A DNA stretch of 38,819 bases from Peptoniphilus_A harei_B (lineage in GTDB: Bacteria > Bacillota > Clostridia > Tissierellales > Peptoniphilaceae), in assembly GCA_032560695.1 (NCBI GenBank), contig JAWGHR010000011.1, forward strand, positions 1 through 38,819. The letters run 5' to 3'. The notes below the pieces were generated by a model that was given only the letters and a program-made list of their open reading frames with translations, searched no databases and was not told the origin of the DNA. This document shows positions 33,100-38,819 of this stretch, piece after piece. Position 1 is the stretch's first letter. Every line of letters starts with the position of its first letter. The position numbers and the translations under genes were made by a program.

Positions 33100-34317
33100 A
33101 TGAAATCACTATATTATGAAATCAAACACTGCTTTAACAAGGTTTCCATATTTGCTTTATTACTATTTCTTTTAGTTGTATTTCTTCACTCTATTATTTA
33201 TCTAAGTATACAGTGGCGTACTATATTACCAGACGGTACATTGGTAGAAGGTTTGTCATCTCACAGAGCTTTTTCAGAAGCATCCAAGGAGTTAAAAGGA
33301 GTTTTGGATAATGAATATCTTCAAAAACTAAAAAAAACCTATGCATCTAGCTACGAAAAGAAATATCTAGATATTGATAAGGGGTTTTTAGGTACTGGAG
33401 GCTTGATGAAATATATCAACACCAATTATCTATTAAATATACCGGAAAGTAGATTCAATGCAACCAATGGTAACAAGTATATGGAAATAGACTTCCCATA
33501 TTTAGAAAACGTCGACACCTTTTATGCCGCATATAAAGAGACATTAGTAGAAGTAGAAGTACAAGCACGTGAAGCTAGTGGATTTAGACCTTATACAGAC
33601 GAGGAAATCAAACAAATTAAAGATATTGTTAACAATATTCAATTACCATTGAGGTTAGACAATACAATGTGGATGAGTAGTACAAGAAATTACTTATATT
33701 TAGAATATTTTATATTTACCTTGGTTTTGTGTATTTCATTTTCTTCTATTTTTTCTAGAGATGGCATAAATCCTGTTTCTGATATTGCCTTGGCCAGTAA
33801 GCAGGGGAAAAATAAATATATTAGCAGAAGATTCATCGCTGGATTAGTCGCTGCAGCTATAATGTATTTAATTTACTTCATTTTCTTAAGCTTGATTCAT
33901 GGTAGTGTGTATGGCTTTAGTGGATGGAATGCTTCAATTCAGTCTAAGTCAAACTTCTATGTTTTTAACATGACAGCAGGCAAAGTGTTTTTGCTAGAGT
34001 GTTTAGGAGGATTGATAGGGACACTAGCTGTAACATCGATTGTGTTACTTGTTTCAATTATTATAAAAAGGACAAAAGCTAGCTTACTTGTTTCTGCTGG
34101 ATTGGTCTATTTTTTAAATAACCAATTGAAGGGTTACAGTATCCTACGTTTTACAAATCCTTTATTCTTTAAGACTGATAGTATGGGGACGTTAATTTCT
34201 TTGTTTGGAAGAATTGTACCCTATCTTGTCCTAATAATATTGCTTGGAATACTATATATTTCTATTTGTTTTATTTTAGTAAGACTTTTAGGAAAGAGAT
34301 ATAGGTGGTTAAAATGA
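33100..34317 (+). CDS. ABC-2-type permease, first subunit
   Basis: A 405-residue membrane protein. It has one N-terminal membrane helix (about 16-38), a large extracytoplasmic region of about 160 residues, and five or six helices in the second half (near 200-220, 248-268, 300-325, 330-347, 370-395). This layout is typical of ABC-2 permeases that act with BcrA/CcmA-type ATPases. It is spaced 2 bp from the lipoprotein gene. The second permease begins at its stop codon (ATGA overlap). I see no family-specific motif that names the substrate. Confidence 0.78.
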   Translation: MKSLYYEIKHCFNKVSIFALLLFLLVVFLHSIIYLSIQWRTILPDGTLVEGLSSHRAFSEASKELKGVLDNEYLQKLKKTYASSYEKKYLDIDKGFLGTGGLMKYINTNYLLNIPESRFNATNGNKYMEIDFPYLENVDTFYAAYKETLVEVEVQAREASGFRPYTDEEIKQIKDIVNNIQLPLRLDNTMWMSSTRNYLYLEYFIFTLVLCISFSSIFSRDGINPVSDIALASKQGKNKYISRRFIAGLVAAAIMYLIYFIFLSLIHGSVYGFSGWNASIQSKSNFYVFNMTAGKVFLLECLGGLIGTLAVTSIVLLVSIIIKRTKASLLVSAGLVYFLNNQLKGYSILRFTNPLFFKTDSMGTLISLFGRIVPYLVLIILLGILYISICFILVRLLGKRYRWLK

Positions 34318-35432
34318 AAAATTTGATTTACGCAGAGAACAAAAGAATATGGAAACACCCCTTGACTATACTCACCTTAGTGTTAGCTTTTTTAGCCGCT
34401 GTTTTTAATGTCAATAATTCTACAAAACAGTATTTATCTGAACATACTTTTAATGAGGAAATGAATTTATATTACTTAGATGCTAAAAAGATTGATATAG
34501 AAAAAGCTCTTGGTGGGAAATTGGATCAAATTCAATCGGAATTCTATTATTACGATATCTTAAGTTTTGCCGAACAATTAGATCTTAAAGGAGATGAACA
34601 AGAAAATTTATCAACGCTATTAAGAGAAAAAATAAAACAACATTTAGATACAAATGAAATTAAATATAGCGAGGATATAAAAAACAAGGTTACAGATACA
34701 TTAGATGAAGTCAAAATAGATTTATCATATGGAGAAGGTTGGAAAAATCTTAATAAAAATCTCTCTAAATTTCTATATATAAATCTTTTTCTTTCAATTA
34801 TTTTTACAGCCAACATAATGTCTACTAAAAATATGGAAGGGGATGTCTACCAATCTACTTTTTATGGTAAAAATTATCTCTTTAAAGCCAAGGCCATTTT
34901 AGCTGCGTTTTGGAGTTTAATCTTCTGTCTTTTATCTATATTGGCTCTTCTTATTTTTTATATAGGATTATATGGAGTAGAGGGAGCGTACAATGCTATT
35001 CAAAATAGTCCTATAATGACTCTCTCGCTTTATAAGGAAACATACTTATCAATGTTTATAAAAAATGGGTTGTTGGGTCTAGTTACTATAGAAACCATGG
35101 TATTTTTGACTATTATTATATCAAAAAAAACAAAGAACTTTATGCAAATTTTCACAAGTATTATTTTATATTATTCTCTGCTTATTCTATTAGACAAAAT
35201 AGGGAGTGTGATTTTCAACTACAAACTTCTTAACTTTTTGTCTTATAAGGCTATGGGATTTTTTTATCACTATACTCACTATGATCTTTATTTATTTGGT
35301 GACATTGTTTTAAAATCAATAGATGCCATATTACTTGTTAAACTCATTCAATTAATAGCTTTTGGTATTTTTATTTTTGGCTTCAATACAGAATCGAGAG
35401 GCAAGCTAAAAACTCGAAAAAAGGCAAATTGA
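34314..35432 (+). CDS. ABC-2-type permease, second subunit
   Basis: About 372 residues with the same layout as its upstream neighbour: one N-terminal helix (about 15-32), an extracytoplasmic part rich in K, D and E, then a membrane half with about five helices (for example LFLSIIFTANIM, ILAAFWSLIFCLLSILALLIFYIGLYG, FLTIIISKK). The ATG at 34314 is used: AGGTGG precedes it and it overlaps the previous stop as ATGA. The GTG at 34305 is less likely. With the first permease it probably forms a heterodimeric channel. Confidence 0.78.
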   Translation: MKNLIYAENKRIWKHPLTILTLVLAFLAAVFNVNNSTKQYLSEHTFNEEMNLYYLDAKKIDIEKALGGKLDQIQSEFYYYDILSFAEQLDLKGDEQENLSTLLREKIKQHLDTNEIKYSEDIKNKVTDTLDEVKIDLSYGEGWKNLNKNLSKFLYINLFLSIIFTANIMSTKNMEGDVYQSTFYGKNYLFKAKAILAAFWSLIFCLLSILALLIFYIGLYGVEGAYNAIQNSPIMTLSLYKETYLSMFIKNGLLGLVTIETMVFLTIIISKKTKNFMQIFTSIILYYSLLILLDKIGSVIFNYKLLNFLSYKAMGFFYHYTHYDLYLFGDIVLKSIDAILLVKLIQLIAFGIFIFGFNTESRGKLKTRKKAN

Positions 35433-35528
35433 GTGATAATGAAAAAATTTAGAAAAAGTTCTAGAAGATTGCAAGTTATCAGAAGAATTATAAGAGTTTG
35501 AACAATATATTATAGAAGAAGATTTATT

Positions 35529-35557
35529 AAAAGCTTTCACTTCTGTGAGAGCTTTTT
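35529..35557 (+). terminator. Terminator of the ABC operon
   Basis: AAAAGCTTTCAC pairs with GTGAGAGCTTTT (35529-35540 with 35545-35556) around a 4-nt loop, ending in a T-run. Confidence 0.85.
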
Positions 35558-35602
35558 TGATGCTTTATTATAAATTTGTTAAATATTAAGATAAACCATT
35601 TA

Positions 35603-35631
35603 TTTACACTTGCGTGGGTATATAGTATACA
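35603..35631 (+). promoter_or_regulatory. Promoter of the copper-amine-oxidase-N-type gene
   Basis: TTTACA (35603-35608), 17 bp, TATACA (35626-35631), about 38 bp before the chosen ATG at 35670. Confidence 0.6.
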
Positions 35632-35669
35632 TAAGCAAAGTAATAAAAAGTGATAAAAGGAGGGTTATT

Positions 35670-36560
35670 ATGAAAAAGATTTTATCATTTCTTTTAGTAT
35701 TTGTGCTAGTTTTGTCCATGTCTATGAACATTTCTATGGCAAAGCTTCTTGAAAGGGAGATAGTAGGTTTTGCGACTGATGTGGGACCGGAAGATGCCAC
35801 TATAAGTCTAGCTGACAAAACTTATCCTGTTAAGAATGGAACTATATTATTCATCAATGGAGAGATAATTCCTGAAGCTGAGATAATCATGGACGGCGGC
35901 AAGGCAATGCTACCACTAAGGCTTATTGCTGAAAAGCTTGGCTACGAAGTTGGCTGGAATAATAAAGAAAGAAAAGTTACTCTTGTAAAGGGTGATAAAA
36001 ATTTAAGAGTTGCCATTGACAAAGACGATTCTAATGCTAAGATTTTCAAAGATCGCAGCTATGTTCTAGCAAGTTTTGTTGAAAAAAATCTTGCTGAAAG
36101 TGCTGTAGTGACTGAAGGTCTAGCTAAGGACTTTAAAAAATTCTACGACACTAATATGCCTATAACTCAAGATAAGACTATTGAAAGAAGCTTAAGAAAT
36201 GTCATCATTGATGAAAAGCACGAGTACAAGGACAATATTAGTTCGGATGACGCAATGAAGCTAGTTAAGGAGAAATGTCTTGAAGGTCTAAAGAATTTTG
36301 AAAAAGTTATGAAGGAAAAAGCAAAGGACGAGCCGGGTAAATTTGACGATGACATAAAGTTAATCGAAAAAGATATCAATAGAATGATCTACATCGGCGA
36401 AGTTTCTAAGTTTTATAGATACACAATAGGACCTTATGATGTTTTATATGACAGAACAGATGGCAAAATCTACTTCCAAATATATTCAGCAGAAAGTATA
36501 ATTAAGGAAATGGATGTGAATGATCCGAATTTGTATTTAGCGATATTTATCGTAGGATAA
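35670..36560 (+). CDS. Secreted protein with copper-amine-oxidase N-terminal domain
   Basis: About 296 residues. A signal peptide (KKILSFLLVFVLVLSMSMN, cleaved near SMA) is followed by a copper-amine-oxidase N-terminal-type domain: ILFINGEIIPEAEIIMDGGK, then MLPLRLIAEKLGYEVGWNNK and RKVTLVKGDKNLRVAI. In Firmicutes this domain is a wall or matrix module, not an oxidase. The last ~170 residues form a helical, K, E and D-rich part I do not recognise. The ATG at 35670 has AAAAGGAGGG before it; the longer ORF start at 35610 lacks a site and falls inside the promoter. Its base composition resembles the core genes rather than the ABC operon. Confidence 0.85.
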   Translation: MKKILSFLLVFVLVLSMSMNISMAKLLEREIVGFATDVGPEDATISLADKTYPVKNGTILFINGEIIPEAEIIMDGGKAMLPLRLIAEKLGYEVGWNNKERKVTLVKGDKNLRVAIDKDDSNAKIFKDRSYVLASFVEKNLAESAVVTEGLAKDFKKFYDTNMPITQDKTIERSLRNVIIDEKHEYKDNISSDDAMKLVKEKCLEGLKNFEKVMKEKAKDEPGKFDDDIKLIEKDINRMIYIGEVSKFYRYTIGPYDVLYDRTDGKIYFQIYSAESIIKEMDVNDPNLYLAIFIVG

Positions 36561-36565
36561 AAAAT

Positions 36566-36661
36566 GATAAAAAACTCCTCATTATTGATGATTTTGGCAT
36601 GGAGAGGACCACAGATTTTGCCTATGAACATATCTTTAATATCATTGAGAGGAAGAGTTAA
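36566..36661 (+). pseudogene. DnaC/IstB-type helicase-loader fragment
   Basis: Thirty-one codons reading DKKLLIIDDFGMERTTDFA then YEHIFNIIERKS and a stop. This is the Walker-B/sensor region of a DnaC or IstB-type ATPase, normally about 250 residues. No Walker A or N-terminal part is present, since the secreted-protein gene ends 5 bp upstream. It is a relic of a phage or conjugative element. Confidence 0.75.
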
Positions 36662-36879
36662 ATGAGTATGAAAATGAAAAGTGTATTGTCTTAGCAAAAA
36701 AGATTAAAGAACTTGTGAACGATAAAGCTCAATACACAGACTGGTCAAATAGAAATGACATAAAGTCCCAATTAAAAATTGGTTTAGTCAATTTACTTTA
36801 CGAAAATGGATATCCTCCTCAATGGAGCGAAGAAGTTTTTGATATGGTTTTAGAGCAGGCAGAAAATTATAAGAATTAA
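36655..36879 (+). pseudogene. hsdR: hsdR C-terminal fragment (type I restriction subunit)
   Basis: About 74 codons in frame to a stop, reading LAKKIKELVNDKAQYTDWSN, then NDIKSQLKIGLVNLLYENGY, PPQWSEEVF and LEQAENYKN. This is the characteristic end of HsdR-type restriction subunits. Full-length HsdR has about 1000 residues with helicase motifs, none of which is present. The fragment follows the DnaC relic with a few bases of overlap and no start codon context. Together with the hsdM start at 31335 it shows that a type I system once occupied this locus. Confidence 0.8.
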
Positions 36880-36881
36880 TG

Positions 36882-36915
36882 AAACGGCTATGAGAATTTA
36901 ACTCACAGCCGTTTT
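36882..36915 (+). terminator. Terminator after the hsdR fragment
   Basis: AAACGGCTATGAG pairs with CTCACAGCCGTTT (36882-36894 with 36902-36914) with one mismatch, followed by Ts. It is a well-formed intrinsic terminator, retained from the lost operon. Confidence 0.85.
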
Positions 36916-37037
36916 TCTTGCCACCTAAAGACTCTCTAAATTAGTTTTTCTAAAATCCCTAATTCAATGAGCCTTAAGGCAGATTAATATATACTTGATT
37001 TAGTTTCAATTTACTCCAAAGCTTTTTAGATTAATGG

Positions 37038-37102
37038 CAGACATTTGCTACGAATCGAAGTTCGCTTCGCTCCTTCTCTTCGGCAAATGGTTGCAGCTGA
37101 CC
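37038..37102. repeat. Inverted repeat, left arm, flanking the antitoxin-like gene
   Basis: About 65 bp beginning CAGACATTTGCTAC and ending GGTTGCNGCTGACC. It is the inverted complement of 37578-37640 with roughly three-quarters identity and best match at both ends. A separate hairpin (GACCTA...CAATTTGC with GCAAATTG...TAGGTC, about 37099-37135) follows it. Confidence 0.75.
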
Positions 37103-37151
37103 TACCAGCAATTTGCTTTGCAAATTGGGTTAGGTCAAGCAGAGTAAGAGC

Positions 37152-37487
37152 CTAGTCATTGAAGGCTTCCTCGTAGTCTAGCATTTTTCCAGCCTCATAT
37201 TCTTTCAATAGGTCCTTTCGAAGACTTTCTCTTGCTTCAGGAAAATTATTTTTTATTCTCTTAAACTCCATTAAAAGATCTTCTCCATGGTAACCATCCC
37301 TTATCAAGTCTTCCAGAATTAAATCAGAAAAATCATCAAAATTTTCACTTGGCTTAGACAAGACAATTTTATTATTTTGAATTTCTAAGTCTAAATCATC
37401 ATCTACTCCAAAGCCAAGAGAATCTAAAACTAATTTTGGCAAGATAATCCCTTGAGAGTTACCCCACTTTTTTATTTTAATATTCAT
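37152..37487 (-). CDS. MazE/AbrB-type DNA-binding protein (orphan antitoxin-like)
   Basis: A 111-residue protein. Its first ~45 residues form a swapped-hairpin AbrB/MazE DNA-binding domain: MNIKIKKWGNSQGIILPKLV then DDDLDLEIQNNKIVLSKP. The C-terminal ~60 residues are acidic and helical (EDLIRDGYHGEDLLMEFK, SLRKDLLKEYEAGKMLDYEE), as in antitoxins whose tail wraps a toxin. No toxin gene lies on either side: 37488-37716 and 36880-37151 hold no ORF of that kind. I use the ATG at 37487 with AGGTGAT before it; the upstream start at 37514 is unlikely. The gene lies wholly between two inverted repeats. Confidence 0.82.
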   Translation of the reverse strand: MNIKIKKWGNSQGIILPKLVLDSLGFGVDDDLDLEIQNNKIVLSKPSENFDDFSDLILEDLIRDGYHGEDLLMEFKRIKNNFPEARESLRKDLLKEYEAGKMLDYEEAFND

Positions 37488-37577
37488 AACATCACCTAAG
37501 TTCAGTATAAACATTGTTTAACTTGTTGTCAAACAATTGACTTAAAAACAATCACTTTGCATAGTTAATTAAGACAA

Positions 37578-37640
37578 GGTCAGCGGCAACCATATGCAAA
37601 AAATAGAAGCAAACCGACTTCGATTTGTAGCAAATGTCTG
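37578..37640. repeat. Inverted repeat, right arm, flanking the antitoxin-like gene
   Basis: About 63 bp, starting GGTCAGCGGCAACC and ending GTAGCAAATGTCTG, the inverted complement of 37038-37102. Together the arms bound a 603-bp unit that contains only the MazE/AbrB-type gene. Confidence 0.75.
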
Positions 37641-37661
37641 TCAATTACAAATCATAAATTT

Positions 37662-37704
37662 AAAAAACTCCAAGTAGAGCAAGAGACCCCTCTCGGAGTC
37701 TCTT
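37662..37704 (-). terminator. Terminator of the second SLH-protein gene
   Basis: AAGAGACCCC pairs with GGAGTCTCTT (37681-37704, one mismatch) around a TCTC loop. Downstream on the minus strand a second element (ACTCC/GGAGT) is followed by six Ts. The stop codon of the SLH gene is 13 bp upstream. Confidence 0.7.
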
Positions 37705-37716
37705 AAAAAATTTTAT

Positions 37717-38819
37717 TTACTTTACATCACTTGGTAGGATTCTCGTCCACTTTTCATAAACTCTTCCATACTTGTCGCTAGCTTTTCCCCTGCGAGTAAG
37801 TTCGTGTGAGTTAGTAGCTTCTACCATTTCGTCATAGTACCACTTGCTAGAATCAAAGTCCTTGAATTTAGCTAGCCTTTCTTCAAGACCAGCGTAAGCT
37901 TCCTTATCAGCAATCCTGTTAAACATTCTGTTTAAGAAGGCAGCTGATTCAGCTCTTGTAAGCTTAGCATCAGGTCTAAAGCTTCCATCTTCATAACCTT
38001 CGATTCTATTGTTGCCGTAGATCTTGTTGATTTCCTTTTCGTACCTATGACCCTTGATGTCCTCAAACTTTGATACAGAAGAATTTTCCTTATCAATAGC
38101 TGCTAACATCTTGGCAAATTCTGCCCTAGTGATCTTGTCATTTGGTCTCATCATTCCATTGTCAGCATCAAGCATATTAGCCTTAACAGCTGCGTTAATG
38201 TATCTGAAGTACCAAGCATTCTTTTGCATGTCCTTAAAGGCTGGCATAGTATTGTCGCTTAGGTCAAGACCAGCAAGTCTTGTAACCATAGCAGCAGCCT
38301 CTGCCCTTGTTAAGTTGTCTTCAGCCCTTAAAGTGTCGTCTTCATAACCAACAATATAAGCCTTGTGGGTTTCTAAAGTTGGAAGAACTTCTTCAGCCTT
38401 TTCAACCTTTTCAGTCTTAGGCACTACAGCCTTAACAGGATAAGTTGGAGTGTAGTGATCCCTGTGTCTAATGCCAGGTATAAATTCTTCTTCGTAAGAA
38501 GGCTTTTCAGGCTTTGTACCTGGTTCATCTATTCCTGGTTTGTCTCCTGGTTTATTTGGATTTGGTTTTGTTCCTGGTTCATCTGTACCTGGTTTACCTG
38601 GTTCGTTTGGATCCGGTTTTGTTCCTGGTTCATCTGTACCTGGCTTTGCTTTCCATTTTGCTGTTACTGTTGTGTTTTCAGTTACTGTAATCTTATCTCC
38701 AACGTTTTTGGATTCGCCGTTTATTTCCCAACCTGCAAATTCTTTGTTTTCTGGTGGAGTAAAGCCTTCGCTGTCTGGTAATGTGTATTCGCTTCCCTTG
38801 GCTACAGTCGCTTTATCTT
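37717..38819 (-). CDS. SLH-domain surface protein, C-terminal part (5' end beyond window)
   Basis: The frame is open to the window edge, so at least 367 codons are present and the N-terminus is missing; the GTG at 38424 is an internal Val. In order: a B-repeat (InlB/flg_new type; EFAGWEINGESKNVGDKITV and TTVTAKWK), a Pro-Gly-rich wall-spanning linker with repeated GTDEPGTKP units (about 38515-38650), then three SLH domains with GYEDDTL, MRPNDKITRAEFAK and GYEDGSFRPDAKLTRAES. The final ~50 residues (WYYDEMVEATNSHELTRRG, then YEKWTRILPSDVK) mirror the end of the SLH protein at 7413. It anchors to wall polymers; the ligand-binding part is outside the window. Confidence 0.88.
   Translation of the reverse strand, partial: DKATVAKGSEYTLPDSEGFTPPENKEFAGWEINGESKNVGDKITVTENTTVTAKWKAKPGTDEPGTKPDPNEPGKPGTDEPGTKPNPNKPGDKPGIDEPGTKPEKPSYEEEFIPGIRHRDHYTPTYPVKAVVPKTEKVEKAEEVLPTLETHKAYIVGYEDDTLRAEDNLTRAEAAAMVTRLAGLDLSDNTMPAFKDMQKNAWYFRYINAAVKANMLDADNGMMRPNDKITRAEFAKMLAAIDKENSSVSKFEDIKGHRYEKEINKIYGNNRIEGYEDGSFRPDAKLTRAESAAFLNRMFNRIADKEAYAGLEERLAKFKDFDSSKWYYDEMVEATNSHELTRRGKASDKYGRVYEKWTRILPSDVK

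Larger units (their letters stand above)
35433..35669. other. Intergenic region with decayed coding remnant
   Basis: Besides a terminator and promoter, one plus-strand frame reads LEKVLEDCKLSEEL, a stop, then EFEQYIIEEDLLKAF (about 35448-35538). This looks like the worn-down end of a gene, and I cannot assign it. Nothing else is visible. Confidence 0.4.

Noticed and set aside
37152..37487. Complete toxin-antitoxin pair
   Set aside because: No toxin-like ORF was found within several hundred bases on either side or on the opposite strand; only the antitoxin-like gene is present.

Overview
The window reads as chromosome of a low-GC, Gram-positive anaerobe of the Firmicutes/Bacillota. The Peptoniphilaceae (Anaerococcus, Peptoniphilus, Finegoldia and relatives) are my best guess. 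This is inferred from gene content and style: AT-rich DNA, strong AGGAGG-type ribosome sites, type III glutamine synthetase, a large biotin pyruvate carboxylase, RecD2, ComF, and S-layer-homology (SLH) surface proteins. No species can be named from sequence alone.

Layout. 1-5.2 kb: leftward envelope and regulatory genes (ClbS/DfsB-like, CmpB-type membrane protein, LuxR-type and LacI-type regulators, lipid kinase, DUF948-like and YtxH-like proteins). 5.3-5.5 kb: a structured non-coding RNA with a near-consensus promoter, probably the raiA motif. 5.5-7.3 kb: divergent RluA-type pseudouridine synthase and NAD kinase. 7.4-10.5 kb: a VWA/SLH surface protein whose leader holds a (CTGT)20.5 microsatellite and a terminator-like hairpin; the block is flanked by a duplicated terminator. 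10.5-14.3 kb: glnN-pyrG operon with an attenuator-like leader. 14.3-24 kb: two-component system, YihY-type membrane protein, ComF, RecD2, PspC and pyruvate carboxylase, followed by an 18-bp tandem repeat reading as hexapeptides.

24.3-31.0 kb is a compact mobile element, all genes leftward: large serine recombinase, TnpW-like protein, a single HK97-fold major capsid protein, two small unknown proteins, and a P4-type primase-helicase. Paired palindromes and an iteron-like region sit between and upstream of the genes. There is no portal, terminase, protease or tail gene, so it looks like a minimal capsid-encoding satellite. It is the best candidate here for an undescribed system.

31.0-36.9 kb is a scar of a type I restriction-modification locus: an XRE regulator and the first ~80 codons of hsdM at one end, the last ~75 codons of hsdR at the other. 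Between them lie an ABC export/resistance operon (ATPase, lipoprotein, two permeases), a copper-amine-oxidase-N-type secreted protein and a DnaC/IstB remnant. 37.0-37.6 kb: an orphan MazE/AbrB-type antitoxin between ~64-bp inverted repeats. 37.7-38.8 kb: the C-terminal part of a second SLH protein, cut by the window edge.

Working together: glnN supplies the glutamine that pyrG uses; the two SLH proteins share a C-terminal signature and probably the same cell-wall anchor; the accessory half (24-37.6 kb) records at least three separate insertions or replacements.
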